Virus record (IMG/VR): IMGVR_UViG_3300010371_000003
Coordinates: 1-64,000 of that record
DNA length: 64,000 nucleotides
Strand: one strand, 5' to 3'
Source of the DNA: a virus
Made by a program: the position numbers and the translations under genes. Shown here one piece after another: positions 15,403 to 22,450 of the stretch (its first letter is position 1; each line of letters opens with the position of its first letter). The notes beneath the pieces are model-generated. The model searched no databases. It was given only the letters and a program-made list of their open reading frames with translations, and was not told the origin of the DNA.

Positions 15403-16572
15403 TCAGCCCTCCCCGCGCGGCGCGGCCGCGCTCCCGTTGGTCTTGGCTTTGGCGGCCTCGGCCGCCGCGATCTCCTCCGGCGTCGGCTCGTCGCCGCGGT
15501 CGTCGGCCGGCGGCTCGTCGTCGTCGGTGGGCGGCGTGCTCACGGCAAACGCGGCAGCGACCGAAAGCTCCTTTGCCTTCACGCGATTCACTAGCTGCGA
15601 AAGCGTCTCGTGGTCGCGCGTGTCGATGTGGTCGACGCTGGCCTTGCCGAGCTTCGCCAGAACCTGCTCGACCGGCACGCCGCGCTTCGTCGTCCAGTCC
15701 AGCCAGGCCTTCGTGATCTGCGCGATCTTCTCGTTGACGGCGATAGTCGGTGCGTCGCCGCCGACCGCCCACCGGGCCATCTTCTCGCCCATCTCCTCGT
15801 CGAGCTGCGCTCGGGCGCCGAACATGTCCTTGAACTGGCGCGGCAGCTTGATCACGTCCATTTCACCCCGAAGGTTCGAGGTCCATGTCGGAACGCCCTC
15901 CGCCCCGTTGTAGAGCAGGATGTTCGTCGTCATCTCGAACCGCAGTTCGGGGTCGGCGATCGGCTGCAAGCCGAGCTTTTCCGCCTCCTTTGCGCCGCGC
16001 TCGATCTTCAGCTTGTCCTTCGCGCGGAAGCACACGATCAGGTTCAGGGCGAGGTCAGGCCGGCCGAGGCCCGTGGTCACCGCGTTGATAAACTGTCGCA
16101 GTTGCGCCTTCGGCTTCGCCCACGCGGCGAAGTTGTTCTTGAGGTCGCCACCCATCCGCTGCAGCTCTGCCTCGTGCATCTCCAAGATGCCGCCGGGGCC
16201 GTCGTGCATGTGGCTGCCGCTGTCGAGCACGATCGTCCGCGCGCCCTTGGCCACCACGTGCTCGAGCACGTCGAGATAGTCGAGCGGCGAGAACGGCGGC
16301 CCGAACGGGATATGACGGAAGTCGAACGTCCCGCGCGCTGGGTCCGCCTTCTGGCCCGGATTCGGCGCGTAGTGCTTCATCCGGTTCGCTTCGGTGTCGA
16401 CCCCCGCGATGTCGCCTCCGACGACGCGCTGGATGCCGGTCGCGAGCCGGAGCGCCGAGTAGGTCTTGCCGCCACCGGACGGGCTGTTGATGCCGATGAG
16501 CAGCGGCACGGCGGTTCGCGTCGCCGGGTTATAGTCGAACTTGCGCGGCTGCCTAGAAGGGGTGCTTCCCAT
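15403..16572 (-). CDS. RecA-like ATPase, Sak4-type recombinase
   Basis: 389 residues. Walker A NSPSGGGKT (29-37) and Walker B ARTIVLDSGSHM (111-122), with a lone RecA-like core and VICFRAKDKL further on, resemble phage Sak4/AAA_24 single-strand-annealing ATPases. The C-terminal 80 residues are Ala/Glu/Asp/Pro-rich and probably disordered, perhaps for SSB or partner contact. It overlaps the exonuclease gene by 20 bp. Together they would make a recombinase-exonuclease pair like Redbeta/Exo. Confidence 0.8.
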   Translation of the reverse strand: MGSTPSRQPRKFDYNPATRTAVPLLIGINSPSGGGKTYSALRLATGIQRVVGGDIAGVDTEANRMKHYAPNPGQKADPARGTFDFRHIPFGPPFSPLDYLDVLEHVVAKGARTIVLDSGSHMHDGPGGILEMHEAELQRMGGDLKNNFAAWAKPKAQLRQFINAVTTGLGRPDLALNLIVCFRAKDKLKIERGAKEAEKLGLQPIADPELRFEMTTNILLYNGAEGVPTWTSNLRGEMDVIKLPRQFKDMFGARAQLDEEMGEKMARWAVGGDAPTIAVNEKIAQITKAWLDWTTKRGVPVEQVLAKLGKASVDHIDTRDHETLSQLVNRVKAKELSVAAAFAVSTPPTDDDEPPADDRGDEPTPEEIAAAEAAKAKTNGSAAAPRGEG

Positions 16573-17653
16573 TGTCGTTCTCCATTCGGTTGGCTTCTGT
16601 TTCGCTGTCTTTGGTCACGGCCCACGCGGGTGCGCCCACGCGCAGCACGCCCGCCGAGTAGTCGGGCCAGTGGTTCGTTTCCGTTGAGCGGCGCCAGATC
16701 TCCTTGGCCCGCTTCCACTTCTTCCGGCCGAGCTCGCGCAGGGTGCCGTCGGGCTCGATGACGGTCACCGCGTGCGGCGGGTCGGCTTCGACGAACACGA
16801 ACTGCATCCGCGCGCGGCCCGCGGCGTCCGAGATGAGCGTCTCGAACCCCTCGACGTACGCGGCGCCCTGGATGTCGTACCCGAAGGCGATCATCTTGCG
16901 CGTGATCTCCTCGGGCGACGCCGTCGCGCAGAATTTCAGGTCTTGGATCAGGAAGTCGGTCGCCAGCAGCTTGTCGAACCGCCCCCTGCAGAGCACGCCG
17001 TCGCGCTCCCAGATCGCCGTGACCTCGCTCTCGCCGGCGAGCGTGACGCCTTTGTCCGCCAGGCGCCGGCGCAGCAGCTCGCCGAGATCGAGCAGCTCCT
17101 CGTATTCGCCGGCCAGAATCGGCACCTTGCCCGCCGCGATCGCCGCGTCCCTCGCTTGCTGGGCGGCCTTGGTCCGGAAGTTCTCCGCCTCGATCGGCTC
17201 GATCTCCTGGCCGGTGCCCAGCAGCAGCGCGTGCAGGATCGAGCCGCGCTCCTTGGCGGCCGACTCGTCATCCGACCTGCCGCCGCCCAGGCGCGGGTGC
17301 AGGTAGTGCGCGTGCAGGGGGGACCGCTCCGTGATGATCTGCGCGATCGACGAGCTGAGGGACGGCCGCTCGGCGGGATCGCGGACGTAGTCCTCATGCG
17401 AAACGTCGAGGTGCAGCCCGACCGGCAGCCGCAGCTCCTGGCGCGCGGGCGGCGGCGGCACCGGCTCCGGAGCGAGCGCCTCTGCCAGCTTCGCGGACAG
17501 CTCCAGCGCCTCGGGACGCTTCGCGAGCGGGACCAGCGCAGTGGGCGCCACGGGCTGCGCCGGCTGCACCGGAACGGCGCGCGCGGGCCGGCGCGGCGCC
17601 TTGGCCGGTTTCTCGGGCGGGAAGAACTCATCTAGAACGTCGTCGAGTGCCAT
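16553..17653 (-). CDS. RecE-like exonuclease (PD-(D/E)XK)
   Basis: 366 residues. The Pro-rich N-terminus (10-75) is probably disordered. The nuclease core shows LSSSIAQIITERSPLHAHYL (99-118), ERGSILHALLLG with H141, CRGRFDKLL with D227, then FLIQDLKF with D238 and K240, and DIQGAAYVEGF with Q262 and Y266. These are the motifs of RecE/DUF3799 exonucleases. It would resect double-strand ends to give 3' tails for the Sak4-like protein. ATG 17653 was preferred; the upstream frame has no good start. Confidence 0.85.
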   Translation of the reverse strand: MALDDVLDEFFPPEKPAKAPRRPARAVPVQPAQPVAPTALVPLAKRPEALELSAKLAEALAPEPVPPPPARQELRLPVGLHLDVSHEDYVRDPAERPSLSSSIAQIITERSPLHAHYLHPRLGGGRSDDESAAKERGSILHALLLGTGQEIEPIEAENFRTKAAQQARDAAIAAGKVPILAGEYEELLDLGELLRRRLADKGVTLAGESEVTAIWERDGVLCRGRFDKLLATDFLIQDLKFCATASPEEITRKMIAFGYDIQGAAYVEGFETLISDAAGRARMQFVFVEADPPHAVTVIEPDGTLRELGRKKWKRAKEIWRRSTETNHWPDYSAGVLRVGAPAWAVTKDSETEANRMENDNGKHPF

Positions 17654-17683
17654 TGGTCGTGTCCGTCCTCGTTGCGCAATGAA

Positions 17684-17705
17684 GGCAGCCACGTCTGCGG
17701 CTGCC
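17684..17705. promoter_or_regulatory. 7-bp hairpin upstream of exonuclease gene
   Basis: GGCAGCC (17684-17690) and GGCTGCC (17699-17705) pair with an 8-nt loop in the 148-bp gap before the exonuclease start. It lies in the transcript leader and may affect initiation or attenuate read-through. No T-run follows. Confidence 0.35.
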
Positions 17706-17801
17706 AACGTCGGCGTTATTCGCGCGGCATTCCGCGCACTTCTGCCTGGTAGTAATCTGTGAGTAGTGCCCGCAACGATCCGCGGGCGATGTCGCCGCCC
17801 G

Positions 17802-18071
17802 CTACGGCGAAGCGACGTCGAGCGTCGAGGCGAGGTGCTCCGCGATGCGCGCCGCGGGGATGCCGATCTGGCGCGAGAGGTGGTCGGACGCCGCTTCGAT
17901 CGCCGCCTCGATCGAGGGCTTGAGTGCGAACGACCAGCCCGGGCGGTCGCGGCGTTCGTGCGGGCGGGCCAGCGCGACGTCGAACGCGGGCGGGTGAACG
18001 TCATCGCGCCGCCAGAGCGCGAACCACCACCCACCATGGACCTCGACGCCGACGACCAGGACGCGGTTCAT
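17802..18071 (-). CDS. Hypothetical protein
   Basis: 89 residues, MNRVLVVGVEVHGGWWFALW onward, a short beta-rich start followed by helices (IEAAIEAASDHLSRQIG). It overlaps the upstream gene by ATGA. It ends at TAG 17802, after which the same frame remains open for a stretch encoding CxxC pairs without a standard start codon. No family recognised. Confidence 0.65.
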   Translation of the reverse strand: MNRVLVVGVEVHGGWWFALWRRDDVHPPAFDVALARPHERRDRPGWSFALKPSIEAAIEAASDHLSRQIGIPAARIAEHLASTLDVASP

Positions 18072-18286
18072 GACGTCGGCCCGTCTTCGATCGCCGCTAC
18101 GCCCAAGCGCCGTTCCTGCGAGACACCGGGGTCGTGTCGCGCCACCTCGATCCAGCCCGCGCGGACGCGCAGCTCGGCGGCCAGCTGGCGCTCCGCCAGC
18201 GTCGGCCCGAGGTGCGAGGCCGCAAGGCGAATCAGCTCAGACGTCCGCATGTCGGCGTACGACGGACGCTTCGGGTGCGCGGCCAT
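18068..18286 (-). CDS. Small hypothetical protein
   Basis: 72 residues (AAHPKRPSYADMRTSELIRL). It is helical and Arg-rich with no cysteines or transmembrane segment. One-base (TGATG) and four-base overlaps with neighbours support expression. Function unknown. Confidence 0.6.
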   Translation of the reverse strand: MAAHPKRPSYADMRTSELIRLAASHLGPTLAERQLAAELRVRAGWIEVARHDPGVSQERRLGVAAIEDGPTS

Positions 18287-18702
18287 CAGTGCACCGTCCG
18301 CGGCTGCCGGGTGAAGTCGCGCCGATAGAGCTCGCCAGCCTCACGCCCGGCGGCGTAGAGGGCGCGGTGGATCGACTCGCCCCAGCTCTCGGACGCGTGC
18401 TCGTCGTCGAGCGCCTCCTGCAGGCCATGGATCCACGCGGCCGGCGCCGACAGCGCCTCGGCCGCGGCGGCGTAGCGCTCGGTGGCCATCGGCTGCCGTT
18501 CGAGGATCGCGGCGCCGATCGGGTCGACCGCCCGGGCCGCCGGCTCCATCTCCCAGCGGGAGCCGTCGTGGCTGGACACGCAGTGGACGCCCCACGCGAC
18601 CCCGAGGCGGACGGGGACCTGGCGGGCGCGCGCCCATTCGACGGCGGCGCGCAGGACGAGGATCGGGTGTGGCTTGGACGGACGGATCGCGGGCGTGGGC
18701 AT
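18286..18702 (-). CDS. Hypothetical protein
   Basis: 138 residues. ATG 18702 follows a strong Shine-Dalgarno (GGAGGAG). Sequence features are WGVHCVSSHDGSRWEMEPAA and LEALDDEHASESW-like helices with conserved-looking Trp and His residues. The pattern of a Cys/His near the N-terminus and an acidic helical region resembles small phage proteins of unknown function. Confidence 0.65.
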   Translation of the reverse strand: MPTPAIRPSKPHPILVLRAAVEWARARQVPVRLGVAWGVHCVSSHDGSRWEMEPAARAVDPIGAAILERQPMATERYAAAAEALSAPAAWIHGLQEALDDEHASESWGESIHRALYAAGREAGELYRRDFTRQPRTVH

Positions 18703-18795
18703 GTGCTCCTCCAGTTGCGTTTGGAAGCGAGCCACCCCAAGATCCGAGGTCTTCGGGGCTCGGGCGGGGCGACTCGCTCGTGTTCCAGGCTCCGT

Positions 18796-18815
18796 CCCGG
18801 CGTTAGCGCGCCGGG
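18796..18815. terminator. 7-bp GC hairpin in intergenic gap
   Basis: CCCGGCG (18796-18802) and CGCCGGG (18809-18815) pair with a 6-nt loop in the 122-bp gap after the gene at 18825-19070. It is a plausible terminator or pause site splitting two sub-operons, though it lacks a T-run. Confidence 0.4.
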
Positions 18816-18824
18816 CGGGGCCAC

Positions 18825-19070
18825 CTACTTCGTGCTCGGCGTCGCCTCCTCTGGCCACATCGCGCGAAACATCTCGGCGGCGATGCGCGGATTTACGGAC
18901 GGCCGAGACTTGATCGTCCCGCACCTGGGGAAGTGCACGAAGGGGTGGTCGTTGCTCTGCGGGCAGCCGCAGATCCGGCAGCAGCGGTCCCCCGTGCGGA
19001 CCTTCCACGCCGGGTCGCCGGGCCCGATCGCCTGCCGTGCCGTTCGATACGGAGCGGGCTTAGCTGCCAC
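18825..19070 (-). CDS. Small zinc-finger-like protein
   Basis: 81 residues with CCRICGCPQSNDHPFVHFPRC: four or five cysteines and two histidines in a knuckle. Basic residues flank it. It overlaps the upstream gene by 11 bp. Likely nucleic-acid or metal binding; function unknown. Confidence 0.65.
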   Translation of the reverse strand: MAAKPAPYRTARQAIGPGDPAWKVRTGDRCCRICGCPQSNDHPFVHFPRCGTIKSRPSVNPRIAAEMFRAMWPEEATPSTK

Positions 19071-19320
19071 GAACGACCTCGGCCTCGGGCGCGCGGCCCT
19101 GCAGTAGAATCCGAACGATGACCTCCGAGCCGATCGGCGGCTCCGACAGGCAGGGGGTGCAGACGCAGGGCAATCCCTTGACCCGGCCGTAGAGCTCCCA
19201 GGCGGCGTGCAGCGCGCAGACGCCGGCCTGGACCATGTACCGGGCGATCTCGGTCTGCTTGGCCTGGGGCGCGTACCAGAAGAGTTGGGCGACCATGGCG
19301 CGGGCGTCCGCGAGCGTCAC
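19060..19320 (-). CDS. Hypothetical protein with CxCxxC motif
   Basis: 86 residues from GTG 19320 (GTGA overlap). The N-terminal helix TLADARAMVAQLFWYAPQAK is followed by a middle helix and LPCVCTPCLSEPP. The Cys group may bind metal. The upstream in-frame extension to 19497 overlaps another gene and was rejected. Confidence 0.6.
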   Translation of the reverse strand: MTLADARAMVAQLFWYAPQAKQTEIARYMVQAGVCALHAAWELYGRVKGLPCVCTPCLSEPPIGSEVIVRILLQGRAPEAEVVRGS

Positions 19321-19541
19321 GGCGACACCGCCAGCAGCGCTCGCAGCGCCGACAACCCTTCCGGCGGCAGAAACACCCCGCACTCGGGGTCGGGATGCCA
19401 CTCGCTCAGTCCGGCCTCGTCGTATCGGTCGTAGACGAGGATCAGAAGACGCCCGTCGACGACGGCCGCGCGAATCTCCCGGTCGTGCCTGCCCCACAGC
19501 AGGGTCATTTCCTCGCGTGCCGGGTGGGCGCTAGAAGCCAT
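19317..19541 (-). CDS. Hypothetical protein
   Basis: 74 residues from ATG 19541, which overlaps the end of the upstream gene by 11 bp. Contains DREIRAAVVDGRLLILVYDR and a Pro-rich C-terminal turn. Alpha/beta; no known family. Confidence 0.55.
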   Translation of the reverse strand: MASSAHPAREEMTLLWGRHDREIRAAVVDGRLLILVYDRYDEAGLSEWHPDPECGVFLPPEGLSALRALLAVSP

Positions 19542-20154
19542 GGGCCACCTTCTCCTCGACGGCCGGTGCCGTGTCCGGCTCCCCCGCGTCCACCGCGACA
19601 CCAGCCCGGACAACCGTGGTGGCCACCTCGCCAACGCTGTCGTCGTCCGAGCCGGCCACGAACCCGAGGGACGGGGGCGCGTCGTGCTTGAGGGGCGCCG
19701 TGTAGACGCTCGGGCCGGCCGCGAGCTGGCCGACCTGCTCGACCTCGGGCGCCGCGACGTGGGCCGCGCAGCCCTGGCCGGTGACGGCGGCCAGCACCAG
19801 CGCGGCGACGGCGGCCAGGCGCGCCAGCCAGCCGGCCGACACCGCCGCGGTGGTCTGGTACGGCTCGACGACCGTCTTGCAGGTCGGGTCCGCGTCGACC
19901 GCCGCGGGGGCGGCCGGGCAGTGGCAGGTCGTGCCGTCGCAGCGGTTCTCGATGTGGCGGTCCCAGGCCGCGACGCAGCGGGCGTGCATCAGCTCGCCGT
20001 CGTGCGTGACCAGCGCCTCGGTCTCGCAGAAGCTGCTCGGGCAGTCCTCGCGCAGGCAGCCGGGCTGCTCGCACTCGAGGCAGCAGGGGTGCGCGTCGCG
20101 GTGCATCTCCTCGGCCGCCGCAGCGGACACCGTCCAACCGTGCTGGTAGCTCAC
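19531..20154 (-). CDS. Cys-rich membrane-anchored protein
   Basis: 207 residues from GTG 20154 (GTGA overlap with the gene at 20151). The N-terminal 85 residues hold many cysteines (HPCCLECEQPGCLREDCPSS, later TTCHCP). A hydrophobic segment at about 117-138 (LARLAAVAALVLAAVTGQGC) looks like a transmembrane helix or lipobox, leaving a 70-residue Ala/Val/Asp-rich tail. Topology could be cytoplasmic zinc domain plus membrane anchor. An extension upstream of the GTG conflicts with the gene at 20151-20339. Confidence 0.6.
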   Translation of the reverse strand: MSYQHGWTVSAAAAEEMHRDAHPCCLECEQPGCLREDCPSSFCETEALVTHDGELMHARCVAAWDRHIENRCDGTTCHCPAAPAAVDADPTCKTVVEPYQTTAAVSAGWLARLAAVAALVLAAVTGQGCAAHVAAPEVEQVGQLAAGPSVYTAPLKHDAPPSLGFVAGSDDDSVGEVATTVVRAGVAVDAGEPDTAPAVEEKVAHGF

Positions 20155-20339
20155 GAGCGCACCACCTGCAGCGAGCCGTCCTTGTCGGTCAGCCAGGCGC
20201 CCTCGAATCCGGCGGCGATCCCGAAGCCGCGCAGCGTGATGACGAACATCATGTGCGGCTGGTTCCGGTTGCGCATGGTGCCGTACACCGCGCCGCGCTT
20301 GCCGGTCAGGATGTAGCGGCGGCCTTCCTTGGCCTCCAT
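20151..20339 (-). CDS. Small DNA-associated-like protein, N-terminus possibly frameshifted
   Basis: 62 residues from ATG 20339 (MEAKEGRRYILTGKRGAVYG). It is beta-rich with FVITLRGFGIAAGFEGAWL. Translating upstream in this frame gives natural-looking AGDFAVSS before the Met. A second frame starting at 20418 (MTNATTTETKPEGTIRLR) would join it if one G were removed from a GGGG run (20363-20366). The gene may therefore be 20151-20418 with a +1 frameshift, an error or a mutation. Confidence 0.55.
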   Translation of the reverse strand: MEAKEGRRYILTGKRGAVYGTMRNRNQPHMMFVITLRGFGIAAGFEGAWLTDKDGSLQVVRS

Positions 20340-20417
20340 CGAGGAGACCGCGAAGTCGCCGGCCCCGGAGGCGGATCGTCCCTTCCGGCTTCGTCTCGGT
20401 CGTTGTCGCGTTCGTCA

Positions 20418-20474
20418 TGGTTACAAAGTACCACCGTGGTTATACGCCGCAACCAATTTCTAACCACCATTGGT
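20418..20474. promoter_or_regulatory. Operator cluster in divergent promoter (TGGTTA half-sites)
   Basis: TGGTTA occurs at 20418-20423 and 20437-20442 and as TAACCA at 20461-20466. ACCACcGTGGT (20430-20440) is a near-perfect palindrome. ACCAAT/ATTGGT (20452-20457, 20469-20474) forms a wider inverted repeat. It lies between - and + gene starts, so it probably controls both. The Arc-like protein at 20551 is the likely ligand. Confidence 0.55.
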
Positions 20475-20550
20475 CGATTTGGACGCGACGCGGCGGCTAC
20501 GAATCGGCTTGACGGCGTAACCGGCGCGGTATCACAGTGAAGTCAGCCTT

Positions 20551-20745
20551 ATGGCCCCCAAAAGAGACGATGAGATCGCCGTAACCATCCGGTTCCCGAA
20601 GGACCTGCACGAGGACGCCACGAAGGCGGCGGCGGTCGACGAGCGATCGTTCAACCTTTATGTCGTCCGAGCTGTCAGGGCCCAGGTCGAACGCGATTCT
20701 GGCCTTGCCCCTGCCGATACGGTGCCCAGGAAGAAGCCGAGGTGA
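20551..20745 (+). CDS. Arc-like ribbon-helix-helix repressor
   Basis: 64 residues. DEIAVTIRFPKDLHEDATKA (6-25) and SFNLYVVRAVRAQVE form the strand-helix-helix of Arc/MetJ-type regulators. It opens the + strand run of small genes and faces the operator cluster at 20418-20474. A TTGACG-like -35 at 20509 and TATCAC at 20530 are weakly spaced (15 bp). Likely autoregulator and switch between the divergent operons. Confidence 0.75.
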   Translation: MAPKRDDEIAVTIRFPKDLHEDATKAAAVDERSFNLYVVRAVRAQVERDSGLAPADTVPRKKPR

Positions 20746-20942
20746 ACGCCATGCCGAACTGCCGTGAGCGAATCGTGGTGATCGAAGACTTCGACGAGCG
20801 CGAGATCGTCGTCCGCGAGCCGGCCGCCGAGCTGGAGTTCCGCGGGTGCGGACCCGCGCGCGGCGCCTACGAGGACCAGGTCCGGGCGGCGAACGACGTG
20901 CGCGTCGAGTACGAGCCGCCACGGCGCGGGCGGGCGGCGTGA
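20742..20942 (+). CDS. Small acidic hypothetical protein
   Basis: 66 residues from GTG 20742, overlapping the Arc-like stop (GTGA). Sequence RERIVVIEDFDEREIVVREP, acidic and beta-rich, ends in a basic tail. No family recognised. Confidence 0.55.
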   Translation: MNAMPNCRERIVVIEDFDEREIVVREPAAELEFRGCGPARGAYEDQVRAANDVRVEYEPPRRGRAA

Positions 20943-21136
20943 TGGCGACCCGGCGCGAGCTGGCCGAGCGCATCGTCAACGCGCTGGGCGACCACCTGCG
21001 GGCCACGGAGCAGATCGACAAGGTCTACGCCCTGCAGGACAAGAACAACGCCGTGAAAGCCGCCGCCGCGGCGCGCGACCGGTTGATCGACTCGATAGAG
21101 GCGGCACTGGAAGACGCGGCCAAGGCCAGCCAGTGA
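20942..21136 (+). CDS. Small helical protein
   Basis: 64 residues, ATG overlapping the previous stop (TGATG). ATRRELAERIVNALGDHLRA and KNNAVKAAAAARDRLIDSI are two or three helices, coiled-coil-like. Function unknown. Confidence 0.6.
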   Translation: MATRRELAERIVNALGDHLRATEQIDKVYALQDKNNAVKAAAAARDRLIDSIEAALEDAAKASQ

Positions 21137-21465
21137 GCGCGCCCGACCATCCCCCGCCGTGGCGGTGGGAAGGAATCGAGGACTTCGTCGTCAGGACGGG
21201 GCCGTTCGCGGGCACGACGGCCCACACGGCAACGGCGCTGGTCGACGTGCAGGGCCGGGAGATTGCCGCCCTGAAGGTTCCCGACTCGTTGGAATTCAGC
21301 TCCTACTACGGGCGCGAAGTACTCGGCGCCGCCGGCGAGATGGAAGTGCTCCTGCGCCGCTTCGTCGAAGGCCCTGACCGCGAGACGATCGCCCGGGCGC
21401 GCAGCGTGCTCAGCTGCATCGACGCGGCGCGGGCTGCCGACGAGGCCAGGAAGGCGGGCGGCTGA
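21133..21465 (+). CDS. Hypothetical protein
   Basis: 110 residues from GTG 21133 (GTGA). The N-terminal half is beta-rich (WRWEGIEDFVVRTGPFAG, ATALVDVQGREIAALK). The C-terminal half is helical with EMEVLLRRFVEGPDRETIAR. No catalytic motif recognised. Confidence 0.6.
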   Translation: MSAPDHPPPWRWEGIEDFVVRTGPFAGTTAHTATALVDVQGREIAALKVPDSLEFSSYYGREVLGAAGEMEVLLRRFVEGPDRETIARARSVLSCIDAARAADEARKAGG

Positions 21466-21665
21466 TGGCCGGCCGCGTGATCACCTGCAAGCTGCACAAC
21501 GGGTCGCGCAAGATCGTGTTCAGCGCGCCGAACATGGTCCTACCTGGAAGCGACGCCGCCCGCGCGAAGGGCTGCACCTGCCCGTCCGAGCAGCCGGACG
21601 ACCCGAACCAGGTGAGCTTCTCGACGGACTGCCCGGTTCACGAGTTGGGGATGGCGGGAGACTGA
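21465..21665 (+). CDS. Small protein with CxC and Cys-His residues
   Basis: 66 residues, MAGRVITCKLHNGSRKIVFS, then KGCTCPSEQP and DCPVHELG. Four cysteines and a His could bind zinc. Starts at TGATG overlap and ends the same way with the next gene. Confidence 0.6.
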   Translation: MAGRVITCKLHNGSRKIVFSAPNMVLPGSDAARAKGCTCPSEQPDDPNQVSFSTDCPVHELGMAGD

Positions 21666-21778
21666 TGGCGCCTGGGGCCCTGCAGTCGCTCGAAGAACTC
21701 GCCGGCGCGCCCGACTTCGCCGTCTGCGTGATGGTGTGGCCGTGGCCTGATGGCGGATGGAACGCAGGAACGCGCTGA
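21665..21778 (+). CDS. 37-residue peptide
   Basis: MAPGALQSLEELAGAPDFAV followed by a Trp/Pro-rich end (VWPWPDGGW). ATG overlaps the previous stop (TGATG). It overlaps the next start by 22 bp. Coupling is the only support for expression. Confidence 0.4.
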   Translation: MAPGALQSLEELAGAPDFAVCVMVWPWPDGGWNAGTR

Positions 21779-21975
21779 CGAACCGGGCGTGGGCCGAGGA
21801 ACAGGGCATGCCTGCCGCGGTGCTGGCGCTGACGGAAGATCTCGACCCGCCATGGAACGCGTTCGACGGGTTCAAGAATGGCATCAACGTGCACGCGCCG
21901 AATCCGGAGGAGGCGATTGCGCGCCTGGTGGCCAAGACGCAACCGCCGGCCGGCGCCGGACGAGAACAGGGCTGA
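21757..21975 (+). CDS. Small hypothetical protein
   Basis: 72 residues (MERRNALTNRAWAEEQGMPA, then FDGFKNGINVHAPNPEEAIA). Alpha-helical with acidic patches. Ends with TGATG overlap into the next gene. No family recognised. Confidence 0.55.
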   Translation: MERRNALTNRAWAEEQGMPAAVLALTEDLDPPWNAFDGFKNGINVHAPNPEEAIARLVAKTQPPAGAGREQG

Positions 21976-22193
21976 TGAGCACGGACATCGAGGTGACCGC
22001 AGCATCAATCGTCGACGACCTTCTCGTCGCGGCCAAACGCCAGGTGACGCCCGCCGACCCGAGCCCGCTGAACCTGGCGGGCCTCGAAAAGGGCGACCTG
22101 CGTTCGGCAGAAGCGTTCATCAGCCGCAACTGGTCGGCCGCGATGGCCAAGGCGATCATGGCCGAGTTGCGGCATCGCCTGGGCGAGACGTGA
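21975..22193 (+). CDS. Small hypothetical protein
   Basis: 72 residues (STDIEVTAASIVDDLLVAAK). Three helices; ISRNWSAAMAKAIMAELRHR may be a basic amphipathic end. Overlapping starts on both sides keep it in the + strand operon. Confidence 0.55.
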   Translation: MSTDIEVTAASIVDDLLVAAKRQVTPADPSPLNLAGLEKGDLRSAEAFISRNWSAAMAKAIMAELRHRLGET

Positions 22194-22390
22194 GCGACGC
22201 CGCCCACGTCACCCAGCAGCCCCGCGCGAACGAGCCGACGATCCACGCCCGCCGCGGGTCCGACTACCGGGCGCTCTGCGGCGCGAACCCGGGCAGCCCC
22301 TGGACGCGCCAGCGGGCGTTCGTGACGTGCGAGCGGTGCCGGGCGGAGATTGCGCGGCGGGACGCTGAACGACTGAACGCCAGGCGGTAA
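22190..22390 (+). CDS. Small zinc-finger-like protein
   Basis: 66 residues from GTG 22190. RALCGANPGSP and AFVTCERCRAEI give three or four Cys positions, and His residues are near the N-terminus (HVTQQPR, TIHARR). Resembles small phage proteins with one zinc site. Function unknown. Confidence 0.55.
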   Translation: MSDAAHVTQQPRANEPTIHARRGSDYRALCGANPGSPWTRQRAFVTCERCRAEIARRDAERLNARR

Positions 22391-22450
22391 GTCGGGGGTC
22401 CGAATCCCGCGAAGTTGGGGTCGGCCGGTGCGCAGCGCGACCATGGAGGC

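Noticed and set aside
22387-22425. tRNA T-arm-like GGGTCCGAATCCC
   Set aside because: One mismatch from consensus in the T-loop region and no acceptor or anticodon arms could be folded around it.
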